Of a stretch of 64,000 nucleotides of DNA, positions 10,268 through 19,658 are shown piece by piece. The position numbers and the translations under genes are program-made. Under the pieces are notes generated by a model. It was not told the origin of the DNA, did no database searches, and worked only from the letters and a program-made list of their open reading frames with translations. Every line of letters begins with the position of its first letter. The stretch's first letter is position 1. This DNA comes from an uncultured bacterium (lineage in GTDB: Bacteria; Patescibacteriota; Gracilibacteria; Absconditabacterales; Absconditicoccaceae), in assembly GCA_947170225.1 (NCBI GenBank), contig CAMVSQ010000004.1, forward strand, positions 1 through 64,000, given 5' to 3'.

Positions 10268-11047
10268 TTATTTATTTTTTCGATTGGAATAAAGTAGGAT
10301 AAACAGCATTATCACAAAAAATGATATATATTGCTTGATATCAAAAGTTATGTTTCCTAGTGCCAAAACTCCGTATCTAGGTGCTTGCTGGTACATAAAA
10401 ATTATATTTATGCAAATCAACAATATGGAAAAACCTATCAATCAGGTTCAAAATATTCATTTTTTTCTTTTTAGTAAAATTGTAATTAGTGTCGTGATTA
10501 TGGCAGCAAAAGAAACAAACAATCAAACTGGATGTACGGATCATAGTTTGTTTAGTTCGCTGTTTGTGGTCAAGGGTTTGACTGCCAAAAATCAGGTGCT
10601 AGCTTTTCAGATAAAATTGTCTCCAAAAACTAAAAAAATTCCCAATGGAATCAAAGACAATGTGATTGAAAAAAATAGTATATCAGCCCAAACTCTTTTG
10701 TTTTCTGGTCTTTTGATAGTTGAAAAAAACAAAAGCATAGAGATGACAACTCAAATGATGATCCCTACAAAATGGAAATGATATCCGTAAGGGTTTAGCA
10801 TATCCAAAATTTCGTGTCCAGATCTAGGAAAAAATACTCATTTGTTGTTTAGGAAAAAGTATACATATGCTCACAATATGTATGTGATAAAGATAGCAAC
10901 TGGTAAAAAATAAAACAATTTGTAAAAATCTTGATGTCGTTTTTTGCACAATCTGTAGGCAATGCATATATAACAAATCAAAAATGCTATAATTCAAATG
11001 CTTGTCATACTAAATTCCATTCCAAATAATCTGAAATATGGAAACAT
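10268..11047 (-). CDS. Lgt-like integral membrane protein (divergent prolipoprotein diacylglyceryl transferase)
   Basis: 259 residues with about seven hydrophobic segments. Lgt attaches diacylglycerol to the lipobox cysteine of prolipoproteins. Matches to Lgt are partial: a helix containing YHFHFVGIIIGVVIS (compare the HGGLIGG region), GDNFIGKAST (compare RxGNFxNGE) and HPVGLF (compare HPSQLYE). The arginine before GN is not preserved, so the active site is altered. If functional, its substrates would include the lipoprotein at 14751. Alternative: an unrelated multi-pass protein. It is followed 2 bases later by the baseplate-J-like gene. Confidence 0.6.
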
Positions 11048-11061
11048 GGAAAATTTTTATG

Positions 11062-11130
11062 AAGTAAAATTTTAGTCACTAGTCTATAGTCTCTAGGCTT
11101 ATTATCTAGCTACTAATGTTCTAGTGACTA
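11062..11130. repeat. Degenerate tagtc-type direct repeats (family D)
   Basis: Short imperfect units (agtcactagtctatagtctctagg, ctagctactaatgttctagtgact) fill the spacer between the Lgt-like gene and rny. Similar strings occur at 16721, 35437, 47795 and 52470, three of them directly before a palindromic repeat. Confidence 0.55.
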
Positions 11131-11139
11131 TTGACTTTT

Positions 11140-12639
11140 CTATCTTAAAAATTCTACTAATTTGTTTTCTCTGATAGCTGTAATTCTGATAATTCATGGA
11201 TAATCGAGTTGTTCTTCTATTTTTGTACCGATGGTTTTGAGCGTAGATTCCAGGTCTTTGTCTGATATTTTTTCTGGATTTACATATACCATAATTTCTC
11301 TACCTGCTTGCATGATGTGTACTTTGTCTACTCCAGAAACATCTTTTATCAATTTTTCTAGTTCTGACATTTTTTCTATAAACATTTCTGTAGTATCGTA
11401 TCTGGCTCACTCTCTACCTGCAGAAATGGCATCGGCTGCGGCTACAATTCGAGAATATGGAGAAGTCATTGGCACATCGTAGTGGTGTGATTCAGCAGCA
11501 TTTACTATAATGTCGTCCATTCCCAATTTTTTTAGAGCTTCGGCTCCAAGTGCAGTATGAGACTGTCATGTAGTAGCTATGATTTTTCCTATATCGTGGA
11601 AAAGTCCAGCTTTTTTGGCGATGATTGGGTCTAATCATAGTTCTGTAGCGATTGCTTCAGATATTTTTGCTACTTCTACACTGTGTAATCGTACACTTTG
11701 TCCATAACTATATCTGAGATACAATTGCCCAATCAATTTTACAACTTCAGGTTTCATCATAGGGAGGTTTAGCTGAGTCAGTGCTTCCTTTCCTTTTTCT
11801 ATCAAAATATTTGGTAGATCCTGTACTACTTGATTGTAAAAAGTTTCGATATAATGAGGATTGATTCTACCATCTTTTACCAATTTTTTTAAAACAGTGG
11901 CTGCGATAAATCTTTTTTCGCTATCAAATGACGAAATCCTAACGACCATAGGAGTGTCGTCGATAATTAGCTCCACTCAAGTCAATTTTTCAAAAAATGA
12001 GATATTTCTTCACTCTCTACCAATCAATTTTCATTTGTAGTCTTCACTTGGCAAATCTACTGATTTTACAGTAAATTCGTTTACGGCTTCAGATGATATT
12101 CTAGGCAATGCTTTGGCTATAATTTGGCTGGCTTCCTTGTCTGCTTCTTCTGTCTTGATTGTTTTCATTTTTTCTACAAATTCTTTGATTTCTTCTTGAT
12201 ATTCTAGTTCCATATTTGAAAATAGTTGATCTTTGGCTTCTTGTTTGTTTAATCCAGAGATTTCTGCCAATTTCTCTGTTTGCTGTTTGATCACATCTTC
12301 TACTTCTTTTTGTTTTTCTATTACTTTTTCTTTTTCTTTTTCTAGTCTTTCTAATTTTTCTCACATTTTCTCTTCTCTTTCTAGCAATTTGTTTTGGATT
12401 TCTTCCATTTTTTTCAATCTTTGTTCTTCGATTCTGTTTGCCTTTTCTTCTGCTCTCTCCAAAACTCAATCTGCTTTTTTCTTTGCTTCTTCCAAAATTT
12501 CATCTTCTAATTCTTTGGCTTTTGCCATCCTTTCTTTAAATTTTATAGCTTTTTCGGTGAGTGTCTTTTTGTAGCCAAAAAAACCTCCAGCAGCACCTAT
12601 ACCTAGTGCAGCAATTCAAATAATAATATTCAAAATCAT
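11140..12639 (-). CDS. rny: Ribonuclease Y
   Basis: Membrane-anchored endoribonuclease that starts decay of many mRNAs. 499 residues with the full domain order: an N-terminal transmembrane helix (residues about 3-22), a long charged coiled coil (about 25-190, very rich in Glu and Lys), a KH RNA-binding domain containing GKLIGREGRNI (about 205-265), and an HD hydrolase domain with the metal motif FHDIGK near residue 345. The C-terminus with DAISAGREGARYDT matches the family. Glycines in the KH loop are part GGN, part TGA. It is single, upstream of the Lgt-like gene on the same strand. Confidence 0.96.
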
Positions 12640-12787
12640 TATCTTTTTCTTTTAATTATCTAAAAAATACAAAAATTTTTCCAATAGCTTTTTTATAAGA
12701 TTAAGAAATTTAATTGCAATGGAAAAATTTGTTAATTTTTTTTGCCTATTATGTACTAAAATAACAATATACTGTATTATTGTGTAT
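12640..12787. other. Spacer between rny and repeat E1
   Basis: Very AT-rich sequence, likely holding the rny promoter on the minus strand. No open frame that I trust and no clear hairpin was found. Confidence 0.4.
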
Positions 12788-12932
12788 TTTGGGGTGCTTC
12801 GCCCCCAAACCCCAGACCCACTTTTGTCTGCCGGCAACAAAAGTGGGCAAAAATGCCTCTCGGCTCACTTCACAATTTCAAAAAATACTTCACTTCGTTC
12901 AGTATTAGTGAAATTTGAAGCTGAGCCGAATT
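12788..12932. repeat. 145-bp direct repeat E, copy 1 (left of rsmA)
   Basis: Differs from the copy at 13873 by one base (acccac versus acccgc) over 145 bp. It contains a hairpin ggggtgcttcgcccc, a second stem cacttttg...caaaagtg with a ccggc loop region, and outer arms tcggctca...tgagccga. It is GC-richer than its surroundings. Short open frames in it are by-products. A gcttgcagtgaaatt string (family C) follows at 12946. Confidence 0.95.
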
Positions 12933-13069
12933 TCTAGACTTTATGGCTTGCAGTGAAATTATATGTACTATTTTTTTTGATACAACAGCATGTTTCCCCA
13001 AATTTTCTCTTTTTTTATATTAAAAAATAAATATATTATGCAAGAAATTTTAATTGAAAAATTTTTTTT

Positions 13070-13861
13070 ATGGGTTCTTATTTGGGGCAAAATTTTTTGG
13101 TGGATACCAAGATTCAAAATTATATAGCTACCAAAGTTGGGCAAATTTATCGTGACAATCATTTGCAGTGAATTGTGGAGATTTGACCATGAAAATGAGC
13201 TATCACAAAAAAGATTAAAGATATTTCTGATAATTTTTTTGTGGTGGAAAAAGATTTGGAAATGGGGAAATATTTGAAAGAAATTTTGTTGGATGAGCAG
13301 ATCAAATTTGTGGATGTACTGGAAGTAAATATTCAAGATTTTTTGGACATTGATTTTTCAAAAATTTTGATTGTGTGAAATTTGCCATATTATATTACTT
13401 CTCCAATTTTTAGGAAATTTTTTTGAGATTGAAAGTGTGATTTTGCTGGATGATTTTTTATGATTCAGGACGAAGTGGGTCAAAAAATACAGACAATTGC
13501 GGAAAAAAAGTCTTATCTTTGGTGGCTGGTGAATTATTGATATGATGTGATATATCACAAGACAGTTTGAGCAAAATCTTTTAATCCACCCCCAAAGGTA
13601 AAAAGTTGTTTGGTAGAATTTAAAAAAAAAGAAATGCCTGTTGATATCGATTTTGGCAAATTGGTGGAATTTTTGGATTTGTATACTCCATTTAGTAGAA
13701 AAACTTTGTGAGCGATAAACAAAATTTTGGCCAAGCAAGGCAAAAAGTACTACAATTTTTCGTCAGACTTATCTTGAAAAAGAGTTGATGAACTCCAACG
13801 GCAGGATTTAATATATTTTTGTCATAGCAAGATAGATATGTCAGTAAAATGAAACAAGTAA
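13070..13861 (+). CDS. rsmA: 16S rRNA dimethyladenosine transferase
   Basis: Dimethylates two adjacent adenines in the 3' hairpin of 16S rRNA during 30S maturation. 263 residues. The S-adenosylmethionine motif reads IGPGKGAIT (residues 38-46, glycines mainly TGA) and the catalytic motif IV is NLPYYITSP near residues 104-112; the PPPKVKSCLVEF segment of the C-terminal part is also present. The gene sits between two almost identical 145-bp repeats, E1 ending 137 bases before the start and E2 beginning 11 bases after the stop. Codon use is like the native genes, so the repeats rather than the gene look mobile. Confidence 0.95.
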
Positions 13862-13872
13862 AAATATTAGCA

Positions 13873-14017
13873 TTTGGGGTGCTTCGCCCCCAAACCCCAG
13901 ACCCGCTTTTGTCTGCCGGCAACAAAAGTGGGCAAAAATGCCTCTCGGCTCACTTCACAATTTCAAAAAATACTTCACTTCGTTCAGTATTAGTGAAATT
14001 TGAAGCTGAGCCGAATT
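13873..14017. repeat. 145-bp direct repeat E, copy 2 (right of rsmA)
   Basis: Same orientation and 144 of 145 bases identical to copy 1. The two copies are 1085 bp apart, so homologous recombination between them would delete or duplicate rsmA with one repeat. Confidence 0.95.
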
Positions 14018-14063
14018 ATTTTCTCTTGTGCTAATATTTGAAGTCTATTATTTATTAAATTTC

Positions 14064-14091
14064 TTGACTTTTAGTATTTATTGTATATAAT
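14064..14091 (+). promoter_or_regulatory. Sigma-70-type promoter for the exported TGA-free proteins
   Basis: TTGACT (14064-14069) and TATAAT (14086-14091), spacer 16, lie 43 bases before the ATG at 14134. Confidence 0.7.
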
Positions 14092-14133
14092 TGTTTTTGG
14101 TAAACAAAATGTCAAATTAAAAACTCATCAAAA

Positions 14134-14634
14134 ATGAAGAAGTTATTTTTTATGCTGGTGGCTATTTTTAGCCTTGGTCGTGTCTATGCACAAGACACGA
14201 TTGTACTGTACAACATCAATCATCACTCCAAGATGGCTTTTGAAGCTGTTTACTCTTTGGAGGAGATTGACGAGTTGATTCAGTCTGCTCGTGTGGCAGA
14301 TTCGCTGGATACAGACATGCTGATCCACGAATTTGAAATCCAGAAATTTGAAAATGATTTTTGGATGGATGCGATTATCCGCTATTTTCACTGGCCAGAA
14401 AATGCCACATTGGCGGATGAGATGGGATTTTACTACCATCCCAAGTCATTGATTTATGTGCCTGACTCAGATTATGTCAATGCGATAATTTTTGATTGGT
14501 TTGATGATGAGATGAGGATTGCCGTTGTGGCAGAGGATGGTTTGTGGGTTTTGCTGCCACAAGAATCCCTTGATGAGCGATGGGAAATCTATACTCAAGT
14601 TGAATTTATAGATTTCATAAATTTTAACTATTAA
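14134..14634 (+). CDS. Exported protein of unknown function without TGA-Gly codons
   Basis: 166 residues with a clear Sec signal peptide (MKKLFFMLVAIFSLGRVYAQ, cut likely after AYA/AQ). The mature part is acidic, rich in Asp, Glu, Trp and Phe, with no cysteine and no motif I know. Its three glycines use GGN, and its base composition is less AT-biased than the neighbours. It has a consensus promoter and its own terminator. Together with the lipoprotein that follows, it looks like a small acquired pair from a standard-code organism; the short ...AQDT signal end is common in Bacteroidota, which is only a hint. Confidence 0.8.
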   Translation: MKKLFFMLVAIFSLGRVYAQDTIVLYNINHHSKMAFEAVYSLEEIDELIQSARVADSLDTDMLIHEFEIQKFENDFWMDAIIRYFHWPENATLADEMGFYYHPKSLIYVPDSDYVNAIIFDWFDDEMRIAVVAEDGLWVLLPQESLDERWEIYTQVEFIDFINFNY

Positions 14635-14651
14635 AATGTATGCGTGAAATT

Positions 14652-14680
14652 AAACTCTCACTTTTTGGTGGGAGTTTTTT
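14652..14680 (+). terminator. Intrinsic terminator after the exported protein gene
   Basis: aaactctcac and gtgggagttttt pair around a short T-rich loop, 17 bases after the stop codon at 14634, followed by a T run. Confidence 0.75.
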
Positions 14681-14750
14681 GCTTGACTTTAATTTAAAAA
14701 ATTTTATAAAAAGGGCGATAAAAAAATGTCTAACAAAAAATTTAAAAAAA

Positions 14751-15191
14751 ATGAAAAAATTATTGTTGTTTTTGTTTTTGCCGCTCATGTTTGTGGCATG
14801 TGGCAATGTGCAACCTGAATCCAATCAAGACGACGATCGGATCAAGTTTTTCTCAGACAGATCACAAAAATTTGTGATGTTGCACCCAGATTCAATTACA
14901 AATGTGTTGGCTAGGTGTGTTGAGTTTTCCAGTCCTTATGTAAAGGCAGATGAGGAAAATGCTAGATATTGTATATCATTTTTTCCTATGAATGATAGCA
15001 TATCTCGAATGTCGTTTTTCTTTGATGCTAATCTAGATGGGACGGACATCACACTCACAGATTGTTTGCTTACCTTGCATGGGCAGTATGATTTTGTCTC
15101 TTTTGATGTGGAGGAATTGCTCCACTGTACATCATTTATCATATATCCAATATTGGATGGATATTTGATGGAAAAGTATCCTATGAACTAA
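14751..15191 (+). CDS. Putative lipoprotein without TGA-Gly codons
   Basis: 146 residues. The start is placed at 14751 because the protein then opens with a lipoprotein signal peptide, MKKLLLFLFLPLMFVACGN, with a lipobox cysteine at residue 18; an upstream in-frame ATG at 14640 would overlap the terminator and bury the signal. The mature part is acidic and of unknown function. All four glycines are GGN. It is bounded by terminators on both sides and pairs with the exported protein at 14134. A small acquired cassette is the likely explanation. Confidence 0.8.
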   Translation: MKKLLLFLFLPLMFVACGNVQPESNQDDDRIKFFSDRSQKFVMLHPDSITNVLARCVEFSSPYVKADEENARYCISFFPMNDSISRMSFFFDANLDGTDITLTDCLLTLHGQYDFVSFDVEELLHCTSFIIYPILDGYLMEKYPMN

Positions 15192-15197
15192 AATTTT

Positions 15198-15225
15198 AGC
15201 CCGAAATTTTCGGGCTTTTTTTATT
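15198..15225. terminator. Intrinsic terminator between convergent genes
   Basis: agcccgaaa pairs with tttcgggct and is followed by a T run, just after the lipoprotein stop codon. It overlaps the end of cmk on the opposite strand. Confidence 0.8.
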
Positions 15226-15757
15226 TTTGAAAATTTTGCAAAATTATATTGGCGACTTCATCTGGAGTTTTGTCTCAAGTATCTATTACTAGGTCATAAT
15301 TTTTTTGGTCTCGTAGGTCTATATTGTATAGTTTGATATATCTTTGGAAATCTGCTTTGTTTCTGTTGTGGACTTCTTGGATTGCTGCTTGTAGAGATTC
15401 TTGTTTGTCTGTATCTCTATTTGCTTTGTAGATCCTTTCTCCAGCAATTTCTTCGCTCACATCTAGCAAAATTTTGAATGCTTTGGGCTGGTTGTAAAAT
15501 CCAAGTCTACTATCCAAAATTATATTGGAATTTAAATCTAGATTTTGCTGGTATTCTTCGTATTTCAAATCAAATTCTTTTGCGTTTTCTGGTTTTTCGC
15601 CCAAAAGATTAAATTCGTGGATGTTTAGTCACATTTCTTTTGCCAATTTTCTTTTCATATCTCCAATGGCGATGATTTGGTATCAGAGTTTTTCTGCCAA
15701 AATTTTTGAAACAGTTCATTTTCAGCTTCAAGCTTTTCATCATATTGTAATTAGCAT
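15221..15757 (-). CDS. cmk: Cytidylate kinase, archaeal-type
   Basis: Phosphorylates CMP and dCMP with ATP in pyrimidine salvage. 178 residues, the short form typical of the archaeal-type family rather than the about 220-residue E. coli form. It opens MLITIGGKAGSGKGT; the P-loop (residues 6-15) takes all five glycines from TGA, one of the strongest single proofs of the recoding. IIAIGDMKRKLAKEMGLNI follows the family pattern for the substrate-binding part, and NRDTDKQ supplies the arginine/aspartate region of the lid. Divergent from the SIMPL gene. Confidence 0.92.
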
Positions 15758-15767
15758 GGAAAAAATT

Positions 15768-15853
15768 TAAGAATTAAAAATTAATAATGAATGTCATTCT
15801 GAGGCTTTAGCCGAAGAATCTAAATTAGATCCTTCGTTTACGCTCAGGATGAC
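15768..15853. repeat. AT-rich leader plus family A palindromic repeat
   Basis: An AT-rich string (ttaagaattaaaaattaata) is followed by gtcattctgaggc...caggatgac (15793-15853) with inner arms gaagaatct/agatccttc. It lies in the divergent spacer between cmk and the SIMPL gene. A similar AT-rich leader occurs at 56938 without a palindrome. Confidence 0.75.
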
Positions 15854-15958
15854 CCCAGTATGTTATTTAGGACGACATAGCTGATTAAATCTTGATTTTA
15901 TCATAATTATATCTATATTGATTTCAAATTATATTTTATTTTGTAAAAAAAAGAAAAA

Positions 15959-16720
15959 ATGAAAAATGGAAATTTGATTGGTACAGCTTTGGTTTGTCTG
16001 ACTATTTTGGTGTCGGCTTTTATGCTGAGTAAAGTTAATTTTTCTGTGAATAGTGGTGTAAATCCAGATCACACGATTTCAGTATCTGGAAATGGAGAAG
16101 TCAGAGCGACTCCAGACACATTGATACTTTCTTTGAGAGTGGAAGATACAGCAGAAACTACAGCACAAGCACAAAAAAATGTGGATGAAAAAGTTGCAGA
16201 AATAAAAAATATAATCAAAAGTTATGATATAAAAGATTCTGATGTAAAAACTACAAATATAAATGTGTATGAAGCTTATGATTGGACAAATGGTGGTAGA
16301 AGATCATTGGGCTTTACAGCAAATCATAGTCTACAAATCAAGGTAAAGAGTGCAAATTTGGAAAATGAATGAGTTGGAGGAAAAATAGTTTCTCAAGTGG
16401 CTGAAATTTGAGGAGTTTTTGTAAATAGTGTAAGCTATGATATAGATGACAAGACAGAATATTATTCTCAAGCTAGAGAGTTGGCTTTGAAAAAAGCAAA
16501 CCAAAAAGCTAGCGATTTGGCAAAATATGCTGGTGTGAAATTGGGGAAACCAGTTTCTATCAGCGAAAATTGGAGTAGTGATTATGCTGTAGCTACTAGA
16601 TCTATGAAAAATGCATATATTGCGGAAGAAGCTGTGGCAGACAGCATCGTGTGATCTGATATTTCTTTGGGAGAGATGAGAATTACACTGGATATAAATG
16701 TGGTTTATGAGATTAAGTAG
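15959..16720 (+). CDS. SIMPL (DUF541) domain exported protein
   Basis: 253 residues. An N-terminal hydrophobic segment (residues about 7-24) exports or anchors the protein. The rest matches the SIMPL/DUF541 family: HTISVSGNGEVRATPDT near residue 45, then ALKKANQKASDLAKYAG, and the closing strand. SIMPL proteins form periplasmic or surface barrels with poorly known roles in stress and the envelope. The first half uses GGN glycines and the second half includes several TGA codons, so it is read with table 25. Monocistronic; followed by a composite repeat. Confidence 0.9.
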
Positions 16721-16932
16721 ATTAGTCGACGGTCGGCAGTCAACGGTCGGCGGTCATTAGTTAACAGAATTGTCATTTCGAACCTGAGTAAAGCGAATGG
16801 TGAGAAATCCACTTAATATAAAAGTGGATTTTTCTATATTTGGATTTCTCGTTGCTACGCTCCTACTACTTTGTAGCACAAGTCTCGAAATGACCAGCTC
16901 TTTTGAGTAGCTTGCGGTGAAATTGCATGAAA
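16721..16932. repeat. Composite repeat cassette D-B-C
   Basis: Three modules in a row: D, near-direct repeats of gtcgacggtcggcagtcaac type (16721-16762); B, a long imperfect palindrome from gtcatttcgaac to ctcgaaatgac (16772-16894) with inner arms gagaaatccactt...aagtggatttttc; and C, gagtagcttgcggtgaaatt with gcatga (16905-16930). It separates convergent genes. The same D-palindrome-C order is at 35437 and 47795. Confidence 0.8.
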
Positions 16933-16992
16933 TGTACTTTAAGGAAACAACTCTGACAAATGAAAATTTTTTGCTTTTTAGAGTTATTTTTT

Positions 16993-17802
16993 TTAGATTG
17001 ATTGGAAATTGATTTCGCTTTGTTTTCATTTTTGCAAAAATCGGATGAGTTTTTTGTCTTTGGTTAGAAATTCTGTGTGTCAGTTTGAAAAAATGGAGAT
17101 AGAATATTTTTTGTCTTGGTCCAGTGAAAATCATTTGAAAATATTTTCTATTTCTTCTAGTTTGTGAAATTTTTGTTTTTTGAAATTGAAATATTTGGTG
17201 ATGACTCTCTGATAGTGGAAATATTCGTAATTTAGTGGGATGAGAGTGTCGATATTGCAGTCTTTGAAATATCTTAAATCAAATTTGATGGATTTATTTG
17301 CCATAAAATGGGAATACGAAAGAGTGGTCAAATAATATTTCCACATTGGGACTTGTTTTGCTCGAAAACAAAATGGAAAATTAAATTTTTTGATATTTTT
17401 TTGGTTATCATTTGGTGAATATGATTTGGATAGTCTGTCTACTAAATCTTGTCAGACTTGGATATCTGCAAAATCTCCTACAAGTCCAAATTTTCACACT
17501 AGAGATTTTGGGAAGCAGATATTTTGCAAATATGTGGAAAAAAGTGGCAAAATGATATCACTGTAGTTTTTTTCGTTTAAAAGTGCTAATTCGTAAGTAG
17601 GTCAAACAATGATTTTGTCTGCTCATTTTGATTTCAAAAAATTTATTCAATCAATGATTTTTTGTTTTGAATATTCAAAAGTTTTGTCTCCATATGGCCG
17701 GTTTACTTGGTCGTGATAGACCAGATATGTGTGATCGTATTTATTTAAAAATTTGAAAAGTGTGAGGTTTTCGCTTCCAGAGGTGATAATTCCTATTTTC
17801 AT
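16993..17802 (-). CDS. Asp/Glu racemase-like protein lacking the catalytic cysteines
   Basis: 269 residues. The N-terminus MKIGIITSGSENLTLFKFL and the YLVYHDQVNRPYGDKTFEY stretch follow the glutamate racemase (MurI) pattern, whose product D-glutamate is needed for peptidoglycan. Both catalytic cysteines are absent: where MurI has ACNTA this protein has VGPTYEL, and where MurI has GCTHYP it has IPLNYEY. So it probably cannot racemise by the normal two-cysteine route and may be a divergent homologue with another role. It overlaps the upstream exported protein gene by 10 bases, forming an operon with it and holA. Confidence 0.65.
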
Positions 17803-18383
17803 TCAATTTGATTTTTGAGGTAAAGGTGTCTGTTGAAATTTTTGATCAGAGTATCGTAATCTGTGGCTTGAATTATATTGTCGATGACTGTGATTTCTTC
17901 TTGCATAAATTCTATTTTTTTGGTTGTACTAGAGGAGTGTTTTCATCATTGCTGCTGGATGGCATTTAGTGCATTGAGAGCCTTTTTGTATGTGGCTCTG
18001 TATGGTGTAGAATTGTAAACTACATATTCTTTGATTTTTTCAAACAAATTTGAATCAAATTTGGCTATGGCAGTTTCGATTTGATCTTTTATGCTTATCA
18101 TTTTTTTGATTTTTTCTCTTTTTTCTTCTCTAATTTGTTTCCAAAAATCTACATCATATCACTGGTTTATCAGTTTTTGGACAGACAAAATATCGTTGTA
18201 ATCAGAATTTATGGCTTGAGACAGTACAGAGAGATATTCAGAGCATTTATAGTTATTGCTCTTTTCCATAGTGACGGTGATAGAGTCTTTTGATATTGTA
18301 CAAAAAACTTTGTCTTCCATATAGGCGGAGCAAAAACTCGTGGTAAATATAAGAACTATGGCGGTAAAAACTATTTTTTTCAT
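17793..18383 (-). CDS. Exported protein of unknown function
   Basis: 196 residues with a signal peptide (MKKIVFTAIVLIFTTSFCSA). The mature part is mostly helical and charged, with three cysteines near its start (FCTI, YKCSEY) that could form a disulfide, and a likely coiled coil in the second half. I do not recognise the family. It starts 2 bases after the holA stop codon and overlaps the racemase-like gene, so it belongs to the holA operon. Confidence 0.75.
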
Positions 18384-18385
18384 CT

Positions 18386-19381
18386 TTATGCTTTGAATTG
18401 TAATCATAATTTTTTTATATTCAACCAAAATTCTTCTTCTTTGATTTTTCCAGTTTTGATACCAATATCTGTCTGGACTAATCATTTATACATATTTCTC
18501 AATTCATTTCAATTTTTTGATATTTGGTTTATATTTTTTATATTTATATATAGTCATCTGGGATTTAGTCCAGATTCAGCGGCAATTTTTTTTGAATCTT
18601 TGATTCATCTTTGGAAATAGTCGTCTAGTATTATGTTTGTTTTTAGCTGAAAGTATAGTGCTCCAGCAAATTCGTTTCGGTTTGTTCATTCTTGCTGGAT
18701 CTGTGATAGGTAGTGGATGGCTTTGGTGGTGTCTTTGAGCAGTATATCCATAAATCCAAAAGCCACAGTCTCGCTCTGTCAAAATGTGAGTTCATCTACT
18801 AAATTTTCATCGACACTGGAAATGCTATGCACTAGGCAATATTCACGGATTTTGTCTAGCTCTGAAGTGATACGATATGGATCATCTCATATTTTGTTTA
18901 TCAAAAAAGTCATGGTGGATTCAGAAATTTTGATTTCTCAAAGCTGGCTTCTGATCAAATTTTTTAGTTCGATAGTTCAAAATTTTTTGAATTCTTTGAT
19001 TTGGCATTCTTTTTCCAAAAATTTGTATAGTCTACCTCTCTTGTCTGGGCTGTAGCTGGAAAATATGACCAAATTGTCCGCTGGGATGAGGTTGGCGGAT
19101 TTGATAAATTTGTCGGTGAAATCGTTTAGCGAATTTGTGTCAAATCAGGTCTGTCTGTCTGCACAAGTGGGGATTCATCTCAAGATGATTAGTTTTTTGG
19201 TAGAAAAAAGCCCACCTCAAAATATGGTCTGATTTGTAGCACCAGAGTTTCGATTTTCACTATTGAAAGAAAAGACACTATCGGATCAGTATTTTTGGGC
19301 AAAGGTGTCTTGTCGCCTTTTTAGCTCTGTGTCTAGTGAATATCTGTTTTCTCATGTAAATAGAAATACATTATTTATCAT
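18386..19381 (-). CDS. holA: DNA polymerase III delta subunit (clamp loader)
   Basis: 331 residues, the normal HolA length. Delta opens the sliding clamp as part of the clamp loader. Matches: MINNVFLFTGENRYS at the start, the LIILRGIP/NLVIFSS strands of the first domain, and a C-terminal all-helical domain with AGALYFQLK and the GLV/DIGIKTGK region near the end, as in the family. The C-terminus runs seven codons beyond the visible LNIKKL because TGA is read as Gly. First gene of an operon with the exported and racemase-like genes; several TGA glycines. Confidence 0.9.
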
Positions 19382-19464
19382 AATTTTTTTATTATAATAA
19401 ATTTTGGTTGTATTTTCTGTTTTATTATTTTAGTTTTTAATTTCAATGTGAAATGTTTTTTTGG

Positions 19465-19487
19465 TAAATTTGTCGGTGAAATCGTTT
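19465..19487. repeat. 23-bp copy of a holA segment
   Basis: taaatttgtcggtgaaatcgttt is repeated exactly: once inside holA (19105-19127) and once here in the spacer upstream of the surface protein, same orientation. An inverted repeat tgacca...tggtca lies at about 19589-19613. Confidence 0.85.
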
Positions 19488-19658
19488 CAAAAACAATATT
19501 ATAAAACAAATTTTTAATTTGTAAAGTGGCAAATGAAAAAAATTTATTGAAATTTAATCCAATAAGATTATTTAAATGGTGTTTTTTTGACCAGTATGTG
19601 GGATGTTGGTCAGACCAAGGAAAAAACGATTTTTACTTATTAAAAAAATAATAGACAA

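Noticed and set aside
12101-12469. A 122-residue Arg/Lys-rich open frame on the minus strand
   Set aside because: It is a shifted reading of the coiled-coil part of rny on the same strand; composition reflects the Glu/Lys codons of rny.
12788-14034. Short open frames inside the E repeats, with identical peptides in both copies
   Set aside because: Identity comes from DNA-level duplication; the peptides have no protein features and no separate promoter.
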